From: Clostridia bacterium
Lineage (GTDB): Bacteria > Bacillota > Clostridia > Acetivibrionales > DSM-2933
Assembly (NCBI GenBank): GCA_026418275.1
Contig: JAOABQ010000072.1
Coordinates: 1 to 64,000, forward strand
Direction: 5' to 3'
DNA: 64,000 bases
Shown: positions 1-12,100 of the stretch, piece by piece
How the letters are laid out: every line of letters starts with the position of its first letter
How positions within the stretch are numbered: the stretch's first letter is position 1
Notes under the pieces: generated by a model
The model's database searches: none
What the model was told of the DNA's origin: nothing
The model's input: the letters and a program-made list of their open reading frames with translations, nothing else
Made by a program: the position numbers and the translations under genes

Positions 1-19
1 AGATGTGTATAAGAGACAG
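1..19 (+). other. Tn5/Nextera mosaic-end adapter (artefact)
   Basis: The first 19 bases, AGATGTGTATAAGAGACAG, are identical to the transposase mosaic end used in Nextera libraries. Coding sequence for a ketosynthase begins directly after it. This is leftover adapter at a contig end, not genomic DNA, and should be trimmed. It also means the upstream gene is cut by the assembly and not by biology. Confidence 0.97.
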
Positions 20-3000
20 GTACAGGGACCTCATTGGGGGATCCGATTGAAATTGAAGCTTTAACCCTTGCCTTTCGTAAGTTTACATCCCATAAACAGT
101 TCTGCAAAATCGGCTCGGTGAAAACAAATATAGGACACCTGGAAGCTGCTGCAGGAATTGCAGGGGTTATCAAAGTATTGTTAATGATAAAAAACAAGAA
201 AATTCCGGCCACATTGAATATGCAAACCCTTAATCCTATTATTGATTTTCAGGACTCACCTTTTTGCATTGCCGACAACTTTAGCGGATGGGATGGGCAT
301 AAAAAACCTCTTCGGGCGGGAGTAAGTTCTTTTGGGTTTGGAGGTGTAAACAGCCATGTTTTACTTGAGGAATGTAAGGAAAAAGCCAAAAAGGCCAAGG
401 AGTCCGAATTAGATTATCCCTTTGTCCTTTCGGCAAAGAATCCTCAGAGTTTGACAGGTTTGTTAGAAACATGGAAAAAGTTTATTGATAGCACTGATTT
501 TTCAAAATACAACCTGAAGGATATTTGTTTGACCCTGCTGACCGGTAGAGAAGCTTTTGCATATCGCTGCGGGAGCCAGGTAAAGGATAAGGATACTTTA
601 ACGGAATTTCTAAAAACAGCCGCTGTGGACACCTTTCAAAAGCAAGGGGAGGAGCCTTGGGGTTTATGTATTGGAGAATATGGCTGGCATTCCTATGAAC
701 AGTTGGATCCTATGATAAAGGAATTCCCGGTGTTTAAAGAGACGCTGGATATGGTTTTAGACTGTTTGGATCAAGAGAGTGAAATGAAAAAAGGATTTTT
801 AGAGGGAAATTGGCCAAAACCATTTGAAGCGGTTTATTCATTCATAATAGCCTATGTTTGTATTGCCACCTTGCTGGAGTTGGGATTCTCTCCCGGCTTG
901 GTTATAGGGATTAAAAACGGACTTTGGGCAGGTTTAACTGTGAGCGGTGTACTCTCTTTGGAAGATACTTTGGCTGTTTTGTCCGGGAAAAAGGAAATAA
1001 AAGAGGTTCAAGTTTCCCGCCCGGTAATCCCCTTTTATGATCCAATAAAAAAGCAAGCACTCATGCCCTATGTTTTTGACGAGGAGTATTTGGATTCTTT
1101 GATCAGTAAAGTGGATATTCCCGACAGGCTGCTGCAAGATTCTGTGAATAAAGCTCAACTGCTGCTTGAGAGCCAATTTACTTTTAAAAAGTACATGGAA
1201 GAGTGGGAACAAAGCCTAAAACCTATAGGATTAAATATAAGTATGATCCTTCATGAGAGGGAATGGTTGACTGAGGATGGAACAAAGGGTAGAAAGAAAT
1301 TACTCCTCATGATCATGATCATGAGTTCCATTGATAGGCTCAATCAAAAGTGGAATCTATCAGAACGCAAACCCGTGGAAGACCCGAGATTTTATGAACT
1401 GCTGGATCTTGTCCTGGATGGTGTAATGCCAAAAGAAACACTGGTCATGCTACTAGTAAGTACCGGTCCTGATCTTTCTCAAATTACTCAGGTAATAAAT
1501 AGCCGTCAAGATAGGATCAATCAAAGGAAGCCCTATAGCTTCCTAAAGGAACATCATAAAACCATTTCAGAAATCCCCAATGCCTACCAATGGTTTGAAC
1601 ATATGCTTGAGCAGGAAGAACTGCCAAGGTTATCTGGAAGGTTATGTTTCCATTTTGGAAAACATATGATGGATGGTTTTAAGGAAGAAGTAATTTCCCT
1701 GAATACGGATTTGGAACTATCAAATGAGCTTAAAAGGACACTAACCGGGTTATGGCTTAAGGGGGCGGACATAAGGTGGAAAGAAATATATTCGGAAAGC
1801 TCTTTTAAAAAGGTTCCGGCGCCTGTATATGCCTTTAACAGGAGTTCTTTTTGGCTGCCCGAGAAAGCCAATTCAATGAAAAAGCGAAGGGAAAAACAAA
1901 GTAGTCCGACTTTGCCGGAAGGAGTTATTCACCCTTTGCTTCATCAGAATACCTCGGATTTTTCAGAGCACCGGTATAGTTCTTCCTTTACGGGAAAGGA
2001 AAGCTTCCTCACGGATTACAGGGTTAACGGACTGGGTGCTTTTCCGGGTTCTTTGCATATTGAGATGGCATGCGCAGCAGTACGGCAGGCGGTAAATAGA
2101 AAGGAAGATCCGGCAGGCATTCGGCTGCAAAATATACGCTGGGGAGAGGTCCTTTCTATGGACGGGCAGGAAACCAGGATACATATAGGTCTTTTTCCTG
2201 AGGAAAAGGGAAAGGTCTTCTTTGAGATCTACTGCAATTACGGTGCCGAAAATTCAGAACCTATTGTTCACAGTCAGGGCTGCGCAATTTTAGATACCCT
2301 TAAGGAAACACCAGTCTTGGATATAGAAGCGCTGCAAGAAGAGTGCAGTCAATGCGTCCTTTTGCCCGACCAGTGCTATGATGTAGTACGGGCTATGGGA
2401 TTGGAGTTTGGTCCTGGATACCGGGGACTGAAAAAAGTCTATATAGGAGCGGATAAGGTGTTGGCTGAGCTTTGCCTAACCACTTCTCTTTCCATTACCG
2501 ACAGCCGATTCATACTCCACCCTGTCATCATGGAATCGGCACTGCAGGCTGTGGCCGGCCTTAGGATGGATAATGAACACACAATAAAACTTATTCCTTC
2601 AGCCCTTGAGGAGCTTGAAGTTTTTACGGGGTGTGCCGATGCCAAGTGGGCTAAAATTACATACCGAAATGATAATAAAGTGGAAGATAAAGAAGGGAAT
2701 CTGGATATTGATCTATGTGACGATAAAGGGACTGTTTGTGTAAGAATGAAGGGAATGAAGTTCCAAAGGCTGGGAAAAAGTATAAGGCAAGAGGAGAGCC
2801 TAATAAGGCGGAGCATGTGCCTTTTAAGAAAGCAGTGGGAACCCTCCTTAGCCACCTCAGGCGAGGGCATAGACAAAACGGTGGCCATCCTAACATCACG
2901 AGAGACTATGGAATTAGCGGCCCTTGTTTCCCAGCAATTTATTAAAAGCCGAATTTTGGAACATTGTGATTTGGAACGGCAAACGGAACATGATATGAAA

Positions 3001-6000
3001 CAGTATGCGGGGGTTGTAGACTTGATTGGCTGCAGGAAAGAGCCAAGCGAGTCTATAGAGTGGATTCCATGGCTCCAGCAGTTGATTGAACATGGGAGTA
3101 AGGAAGGACTGATGCTGCTCTGTGTAACAAAAGGGCTGGAGTCTTTTAAGAATACATCTCTCAATTTGGCAGGGGCTTGCCGTGCCGGATTATACCGAAT
3201 GCTGCAGAATGAGTACAGTCAGATTAGGTCAAGGCATATGGATGGGGAACCGGCTGCGGATGACGAAGAACTGGCAAAGCTTATTGCTTCAGAGTTTTTT
3301 TCTAATAGCAGGGATTCGGAGGTTTGCTACCGGAGCGGGAACCGGTACCGTGCTTTTCTGGATGAATTGCCGGAGAGCTTGGATATGGAAGGGACAAGGG
3401 CATTTCCGGAAGACCATGTACTGTGGATTACCGGAGGAACAAGAGGAATCGGAGCCTTGTGTGCACAGCATTTTGCAGTACAGTATGGTGTTAAGCGTAT
3501 GGTACTTACAGGGCGTGAAGAGATGCCGCCGCGGGATCAGTGGGAGATTTACAAGAGTTTCCGTTCTTCTGCCGCACAAAAAATTGAGGCCATTGAGGCT
3601 TTGGAAGCCCAAGGGGTAAATGTGAAAGTATTGTCTGTTTCCTTGGAGGACAAGCAAGCTTTGAAGAAGAGCCTGGAAGAAGTGAAGAGCACCATGGGAC
3701 CTATAGGAGGCATTATTCATTGTGCCGGGATCCTTGATAAGGAAAATCCTGCATTCATAAGAAAAAACATGGAAGGTATTGAACGGGTACTTCAACCTAA
3801 GGTTTCAGGAACACAAATACTCTATGAAACCTTTAAAAACGAACCGCTGCAGTTTATGATTCTCTTTTCATCGGTATCGGCCGATATTACGGCTTTGGCC
3901 GTGGGGCAGAGTGACTATGCCATGGCAAATGCCTATATGGACTATTTTGCCCAAGCGATGAGCGGCGTTTTCCCGGTCTATAGCATCCAATGGCCGAATT
4001 GGAAGGAAACCGGAATGGGAGAGATCAAAAGCAAAGCCTATCAGGAAACCGGATTGTTTAGCCACACGAATTCAGAGGGCTTACATTTTTTGGACCTTAT
4101 TCTATCCAGGAAGTTGGACCAGGTAGTTATGCCCGCCGTAGTCAATCCCGATTTGTGGAAACCCCGGCAGTTGGTGAACTACTCTAAAAAGCCGCCGGCG
4201 GTGAAAAGTGTGCCTACTGTAGCTCCGAATGCATTAAATTCTATAGAGCACATCAACATTAAAATACATGAATGGCTCATTGAACTCTTTAGCAAGGAAT
4301 TAAATATAAATCTATCGGAGCTGGATATTAAAACACCCTTTCAGGATTTTGGGATGGATTCCATTCTATTAGCTCAGGTTGTTACCCACATGGATAAACA
4401 ACTGGGTCAAGTAGCCATAGATCCCTCGTTGATTCTTGAATACCCTACCATACAAAGTCTTGCTTGTTATTTGGCAAAAACCTATCCAAAAGTTATGGAG
4501 TCAAAGTTTTCAGAGGGTGTTGAGGAAGAAAAGCAAATCATTCCGAGTGAAGAGGATAGGAGGGTTTTGACACCTTTATTACAACCAAAAAAACGAAAAG
4601 CATTCTGGGATGCAGAGGATTCATACAAGAGGGAGAAAATAGCGGTTGTGGGAATGGCTTGCCGTTTTCCTGATGCGGAGGATATAGGAGAATATTGGAA
4701 GAATTTGAGGGAAGGAAGGGATTGTATCCGGGAGGTACCCAAGTCCCGTTGGGATTGGGAAAAGTATTATGAGCCTAACGGCTATAAGGAAGGTAAAAGC
4801 ATTAGTAAATGGGGCGCATTTTTAAAAGGGATTGAAGAATTCGATCCGGAATATTTTAAAATTCCGGAATCTTTAGCTTCCCAAATAGATCCTCTTCAGC
4901 GGCAATGGCTGGAAGTGAGTGTGGAGGCATTGACCGATGCGGGTTATGAGAAAAAGGACTTATGGGGAAAAACGGTTGGGGTTTTTGCAGGTACCAGGAC
5001 CGGTGGGTTTAGCAATAAACTTCAAGGAACCCATAAAGACCGGATTATCGGTACAGGACAAAATTTTGTTACAGCCCATTTGGCACATATTTGCAACTTC
5101 AAAGGGCCTAATATTGTCGTGGACACAGCCTGCTCCAGCTCATTGACAGCAATTCATCTGGCTGTAAGAAGCATTCAAAACGGTGAATCGGAAATTGCCC
5201 TGGCAGGAGGGGTGGAAATATTACTGGATGAAAATGTATTTATAGGCTTAAGCGCTGCAAAAATACTGTCTCCCCAGGGACGCTGCAAGACCTTTGATGC
5301 CCGGGCCAACGGAATTGGAGTGGGAGAAGGGTGTGGGGTTGTGGTTCTAAAGCCCCTTCGAAAAGCAATTGAAGACAAGGATAAGATCTATGGTGTGATT
5401 GACGGGTCGGCAGTAAACAATGATGGTAATACCATGGGTGTTACAACACCGAATCCTGAAGCGCAGGTTGAGTTGATTGAGGCTGCTATCCGTGACGGAG
5501 GCATCAACCCTGAAACCATCAGTTATGTTGAGACCCACGGTACAGGAACATTAATTGGCGACCCCATAGAGTTAAAAGCATTAACCCGGGTTTTTAAAAC
5601 CGTTCCCTCTAAAAAACAATTCTGCGGTGTCGGCAGTGTTAAAAGCAATATCGGTCACCTGCTCAGTGCGGCAGGAGCGGCAAGTATTATTAAAGTGCTG
5701 CTCTCCATGATTCACCGGGAGCTTCCGCCGACATTGCACTGCAGTACCCCTAATCCCCGTTTCAATTTTGATGATTCGCCGTTTTATCTTGTACAGGAGA
5801 GAAAAAAATGGACCCATGAGAGCCAAATACTCCGGGCAGGGATCAGCTCGTTCGGGTTAGGGGGAAATAATGCACACATCATAGTCAGCAATGAAGGGAT
5901 ACCGGCTGCAAATATTGCAACCGTTGAGCCTAGAGGCGAAAGGGTTATTTTCAAAAGGAAAAGATATTGGCCGCAAGATGAAAGCAAGACAACACCCACT

Positions 6001-6126
6001 GCAAATAGAGAGGAAGACATGGCTTATCGACTTGAGCAGCCGACTGCTTTTAATGAATATTCTTCTCAAGAGGAAGAAGGATTTATGGAATTTTTTAAAT
6101 CGGTACGAGTGGAGATTGGGGAGTGA
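20..6126 (+). CDS. Trans-AT polyketide synthase, 5'-partial: (KS)-AT relic-DH*-KR-ACP-KS
   Basis: The frame is open from the contig start, entering inside the GTGTSLGD motif of a KS. With residue 1 at base 34, the order is: KS C-terminus with NIGH (1-113); an AT-like region lacking the active serine (about 200-340) plus about 200 residues of unassigned sequence; DH (630-930) with Tyr662 for the catalytic His and Glu834 for the catalytic Asp, so probably inactive; KR (catalytic part about 1125-1390) with ITGG, Ser and Tyr present and no B-type Asp (LDK), so probably A-type; ACP with Ser1443 (GMDS); and an intact KS (1533-1954) with Cys1700, HGTGT and NIGH. The protein ends just after the last KS, and the next protein starts with a DH, a split module typical of trans-AT systems. 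No malonyl-loading AT is present. The stop lies 6 bp before the next start, which indicates one operon. Confidence 0.95.
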
Positions 6127-6132
6127 AAATCA

Positions 6133-9100
6133 ATGATCAATCGTAAAAAAGAAACTTTTCTTCAAAAAATCAACCATAGCAATTATATTGTCCGTGACCA
6201 TCATGTCCATGGAGTCCGCACTCTTCCGGGGGTAACCTTGTTGGATATGATCTATCGGCTATCTTCCGAGTATTTGGGTACACAAGGAATTGAACTCAAA
6301 AAGGTGTTGTTTTTACAGCCAATTGTTACGTCCGAATACTTTGATAAAAATGTTTTTGTCACCTTTACACCTGCCGATGATTCTTGGAAGGTGACGGTAA
6401 AAAGCCAAAAGGTAAAAAACGGCCATGTCATCGATAAAAAGTATGATGATAATATGGAATGCTTGCTCTTTCTGAGTGAAACTCAAAGAAGCGGTGTAAG
6501 AAAGGATGTAACAGGATTTATAAAAAATGCCGAACACAAATGGGATATGGATGAGGTCTATGGCTTGGTAAGGCAGGTGGAAATCCATCATTTTGTATTT
6601 ATGAAGACAATGGGAACTGTGTATCAAAATGAGAATGAAGAAATGATGATGCTGGGATTAAGTGAGCTAGCGGAGACACATAGAAATAAATTCTATGCCC
6701 ATCCTGCTTTTTTGGACAGCTCGACAATGGCAGGCTTGTCCTTTCAGTTAAGCGGTGCTCAATACGGTATGTTTCACGGGAATATACCCTACATTCCTTT
6801 AATGATTGAACGGTTCCGCATTTTTAGGCCCCTTCCTGAGACCATTTATACTTACACCAAAAGACCGGAGCATATAGAGAGTAACACTTCTGAACCACCT
6901 GATTTATTGACTACGGATGTTTTGGTTTTGGACGAACAGGGGGAGGTTTTGGTTGAGTTTGAAAAACTCACTGTAAAGCGTATTAGGGAACCGGACTTAA
7001 TAAAAAAGCTGGCCCAGCTTGACCTGGATGTAGAAAAAAAAGAGGTTATCCATTTACATATGCCAAAACAAGAAAGGCTGCAAAGCCATGAGAGAATAAA
7101 AAGAGAAGACTTACCGAGTAAAGATATTGGTAAGCATATTACTTCATTCATTGTGGGAGAAATCGGAGATATCCTGGGAAAATCATCCGCGGAAATCGAT
7201 ATTCACACAGGTTTTTATGACCTGGGGCTTGATTCCTCAGAGCTTTTGGGGCTTGTAAGTAAACTTGAACAAAAGTTTGGCATGGAGCTTTACCCCACAC
7301 TTTTATTTGAATATTCTACGATTAAACGGCTGTCCGATCATTTTTTAGAAAACTATAGAGATGTTTTTATCTCTATTAACATAGAAAAGGATCTTCCTGT
7401 ATCTAATTTAACTGTTCAAGAGGAAGGAAAGAATGAGACACTTTATTTTGAACCCCTTTGGATTCAGGAGAGTAGGGAATCCGGGGGCTTGGGCCATGAA
7501 TGCACTCATATCATTTTCCTTTATCATGGGGCTTGGGATTTGAAATCTTCCATTGAGGGGGTATTTAAAAGTGCTCAGGTTATCACCTTGGAATCACACG
7601 GGGAGAGTGTGCCCCAAGGGTTTCAAGATAAGTTCATAAGGGTCATGGAGACCATGAAGGAGCAGCTTAAAAAGACAGCGCTAACAGAGCTTTTAGTTCA
7701 GGTTGTAGGTAATTGGGAAGAGGAAGGCAGTTTTATGTATGCGTTAAGTGGGCTTCTTAAAACAGCATGCCTGGAAAATTCTAAAGTCCGGGGCCAGATT
7801 GTTGCAATCGAAAGACTGGGCACGCAGCCGGAAGATACTGTAATCAACATACTAAAAGATGAAATGGAAACAAGTGAAAAAGGCTTGGTTGAGATTTGCT
7901 ACCGGGGTGAAATGCTGGAACGGTTTGTCAAAAAACTGTGTAAAACCACTTTGGAGGGAGACGGGGAAGTGCCTTATGTAAAGGATGGCGGCGTATATCT
8001 TATTACCGGAGGACTCGGGGGATTGGGTCTTTTGGTTGCCAACCATATTGCTGATCAGGCAAAAGTCAAGCTTGTACTGCTGGGAAGGTCCGGGATAAAT
8101 AAAGAGAAAGAGGAAAAAATCAATGCATTAATTGAAAAGGGTGCAGAGGTTCTGTATCTACAAGTGGATATAGGTAATGAAACAGAGCTTAATAAAGCAA
8201 TCCATACTGTAAAAGAAAAATTTGGCGCTTTATCAGGGATTTTCCACAGTGCAGGTGTACTTCAGGATCAATTCATCCTTCAAAAGGATATGGACCGGGT
8301 TAAAGATGTATTAAGGCCTAAAGTGCACGGGCTCTGGAACTTGGATCAAGTGACCAGGGAAGAAAAGCTGGATTTCTTTGTTGCATTTTCATCCGTGTCC
8401 GCAGTAGTGGGAAATCTGGGGCAAGCGGATTATGCATGTGCCAATGCTTTCATGGATGTCTTTACTGTAAGCCGGGCAAAAAAGGTCAGACTTTCCGAAC
8501 GTTTCGGGAAAACAATCACAATCAACTGGCCCTTATGGCGTGAGGGCGGAATGAGGGTGGATCAAAGCATGGAGGAAATCCTATATGCATCCACAGGCAT
8601 GAAAGCCATGCCAACGCCAGAGGGACTCAATATTTTGGATAAAATTCTTGGACAGAATAAGCCTCAAATGGTTGTGCTATTTGGCAGTGAAAATAGACTC
8701 AATGATTATATTGGGACTTTTGCTGCCAAAGAGAGTACGGAAAAAATCAAGGAATACAATGCTAACATTAAGGTCGGGAAAAAGACAGAAACAAGTGTGG
8801 TTCATGATGAATATAACCCGGACGGTATTGCGGTTATCGGTTTGGCAGGCCGTTACCCTATGGCTGGCAGCATTGATGAATTTTACCGCAACTTAAGAGA
8901 GGGTAAGGATTGCATCACTGGTTTTCCGAAAGAGCGTTGGAACAATTACTCCTTTTCCTTCGATATTGAGGAGTTTTACCGATTTGGAGGTTTTATTGAT
9001 GAAATAGATGCCTTCGACCCGCTCTTTTTCAATATTTCCCCCCGTCAGGCAGAAATGATGGATCCTCAGGCCAGAGTCTTTCTTGAGACAGCCTGGGCGG

Positions 9101-12100
9101 CCTGTGAAGATGCAGGGTTTTGCCAGGACAGAACGGCACACTACTACCCCTCCTCCAGTGAAAACAGCGTAGGTGTATTTGTAGGATCTTTTTGGAACCA
9201 TTATGAACTCTTCGGAGCCGAATTGACACAGCGTGGTGTACCTACCGCCCTTGGTGTAAGTTCCGCATCCATTCCGAACATGGTGTCTTACTGCCTCAAT
9301 TTTCACGGTCCCTCCATTGCCGTGGATACCATGTGTTCATCTGCACTTACGGCAGTCCATTTAGCTTGTGAGAGTATAAGAAAAAGTGAATGCCATTATG
9401 CCATTGCAGGAGGAGTTAACCTGGTAACCCATCCTCAAAAATATATCTTCCTTAAAAAAGCTGCATTTCTGTCCTCAGACGGCAGATGCCGGAGTTTTGG
9501 CGAGGGCGGGGATGGATATGTTCCTGGGGAGGGTGCGGGTGCTGTACTTCTGACTACCCTTGAACGGGCCAAAAAGGAAGGATACCGGATCTATGGTGTA
9601 ATTAGGGGCTCGGCATTAAATCACGTGGGGAAAACCTCCGGTGCAACGGTTCCGGATCCGGTTGCCCAGTCCGAAGTGATCTTGGAAGCCCTGAAAAAGG
9701 CTAAAATTGACCCAAGGACCATCAGCTATGTTGAAGCCCATGGAACAGGAACTTCTCTGGGAGATCCAATTGAAATTCAAGGTCTTAAGCGGGCCTATCA
9801 TCAATGGAGCCAGGATCGGAAATACTGTGCCATTGGTTCATCCAAATCCAATATCGGCCATCTGGAGGCTGCTGCCGGGATAGCCGGGCTTACCAAGCTG
9901 CTGCTCCAATTCAAATATCAAGAGGTATTTCCGTCCTTACATTCTGAAAATATAAACCCGTACATTCCCTTTGAGGATACTCCCTTTTATGTCCAGCATG
10001 AGCTTAAAAAATGGGAGCAGCCCGAAATTGAGATCAACGGGAAAAAGTCCGTTTATCCCAGGCGTGCGGGACTGAGTTCCTTTGGTGCCAACGGGAGTAA
10101 TGCCCATATCATTGTAGAAGAATACATTCCTACACAATTGGAACAACGGGCAATAGTTATTAATAGTAAAGGTCCGTATATTGTGCCTCTTTCCGCCAAA
10201 GACAGCGAAAGCCTAAAGAACTATGCGAGAAACCTTTTAAACTTCATCAAGAAGGAAAATGAGTCTACCGGGATCCTCCCCATGAGTGAATTCCTAAATT
10301 GGCTTGAAAATGAAATCAGCGATATTCTATCGGTAGTGATTCACGTGAATAAAGCGGAATTTGACCTGGACCAGGATTTTACCGAGATGAATGTGGATTA
10401 TATAAAGTTGGTCAAGCTTCACGAAAAGATGCAGGAGAAGTGGAAGGTGGAGATCAATCAAAAAATTATAATCCGGTCCCAATCAGTCAGCGGGTTGGCC
10501 GCTCAATTATTGGAGGAGCATGGAGATGAACTCCAAAAGAGCTTCCAAGTTCTAGAGAACAGGACATCGGATAGAGGGTCTGAGGAGATAAACCTTGCTG
10601 ACTTGGCTTATACCCTTCAGATAGGGCGGGAGGCTATGCGGCATAGGGTGGCTTTTGTTGTTAAAGATATGGATGAATTCATTGAGAAGTTGGAGATGTA
10701 TATTTCGGGACAAGAACGTGGTTTCATTCAGGGGATAGCGCAAAAGGGGTATGAAAAGCCTACAGGCTTTTATATAGAAGAGGTGTATGAAACTGATGCA
10801 GACAAGCAATCTTTAAAATTGGCAGAGCAATGGGCTCAAGGTTTTGATGTGGATTGGAACTGGTTCTACAAGGAGGCCAAGCCGTGCCGCATCAGTTTAC
10901 CTACCTATCCTTTTACAAGAGAACGCTACTGGATTGGAGGGCCTGAAGCTGCCAGGATGAATAAAATCGGAGATACAATGGAGGTCATGACCTTTGAGGA
11001 AATATGGGAGGAGGCAGCACCCGAAGCGATAAAAGGGGAGGATTTTAAAACGATAGTATGTTTCCTTTCCGATCCACAGAATCAAGAGGTATTTTTAAAA
11101 GGAATGAAAACCCTTAGCCCTCAAACCGGGGTGGTATTCATTTCGCAAGATACATATTACCGGAAAGAGTCCAAGGAATTTTATTTTATTTCAGGAAGCG
11201 AGCCCAATACATATTTAGAGGCATTGGAGGATATTCGCAAGGAGTGGGGCCGAGTGGATGCTGTCCTCTATCTGTGGGCATTGGAGGATCCCGAGTCTAT
11301 ACGGGATTATTTTAAAATTGTGTATATCGTAAAGTCCATATCGGCCTCCGGGCTTAAACCTGGGCGGTTCATACTGGGAGGACAATTCAGTACAGGGCTC
11401 CAGCGGTGCTACCTTGAATCCTGGATTGGCTTTGAACGTTCTCTAGGGCTGATTATGCCGGGATTAAAAATGGCTTCTATTTACCGGGAAGTGGATAACC
11501 GGGATAGGGAAACGATGATGAAGGACTGGTTGGAAAAACTCTGGTTCGAACTTCAAGTTGGAGCCCTTCAAAGTGTCTTGTATAGGGATGGAAAACGGCA
11601 TCAATTGAAAAGGAAGCCTGTTTCAACAAAAAGAGGCATAAGTCCTCTGATACAGGGAGGCACTTACCTTATAACAGGAGGCTGTGGAGGGCTTGGCTAT
11701 TTGTTTGCGGAGCACCTGGTAAAAAATTATTCAGCCAATCTCATCCTGACCGGAAGGTCTCCAATGTGTGGAGAAAAAGAACTCAAAATAAAAAACTTGG
11801 AAGAATCAGGCGGTAAGGTAATATACATTAGAGGTGATGTCTGCGACAACGCGCAGATGGCGGAAGGACTGGCCAAAGCAAAAGAGCGTTTTGGAAAAAT
11901 CCATGGTGTTATTCATGCTGCAGGGATAGACGCAAACCAAAGTATTTTGGAAAAGGACCTTTTAAGCTTTCAAGAAGTGCTGGCCCCCAAGATTCAAGGG
12001 ACGCTGGTGCTTGATGAAGTTCTTAGGGGGAATCCGCCGGATTTTATTTGTTATTTTTCTTCCTCATCGGCGGTTTTGGGAGATTTCGGCTCTTGCGACT

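Noticed and set aside
1307..1324. Perfect 18-bp palindrome made of TCATGA/TGATCA units
   Set aside because: It encodes Met-Ile repeats within the synthase 1 frame, has no promoter context, and is too short and isolated to support a binding-site call.
2439..3164. 241-codon - strand frame inside synthase 1
   Set aside because: It is a shadow of the DH/KR coding frame with no recognisable domain or start signals.
6133..6990. N-terminal domain of synthase 2 as a pyran synthase and not a DH
   Set aside because: HxxxGxxxxP and the Asp are present and the position after a split KS fits a DH; Met for the usual Gln/His after Asp is noted but does not by itself indicate cyclisation.
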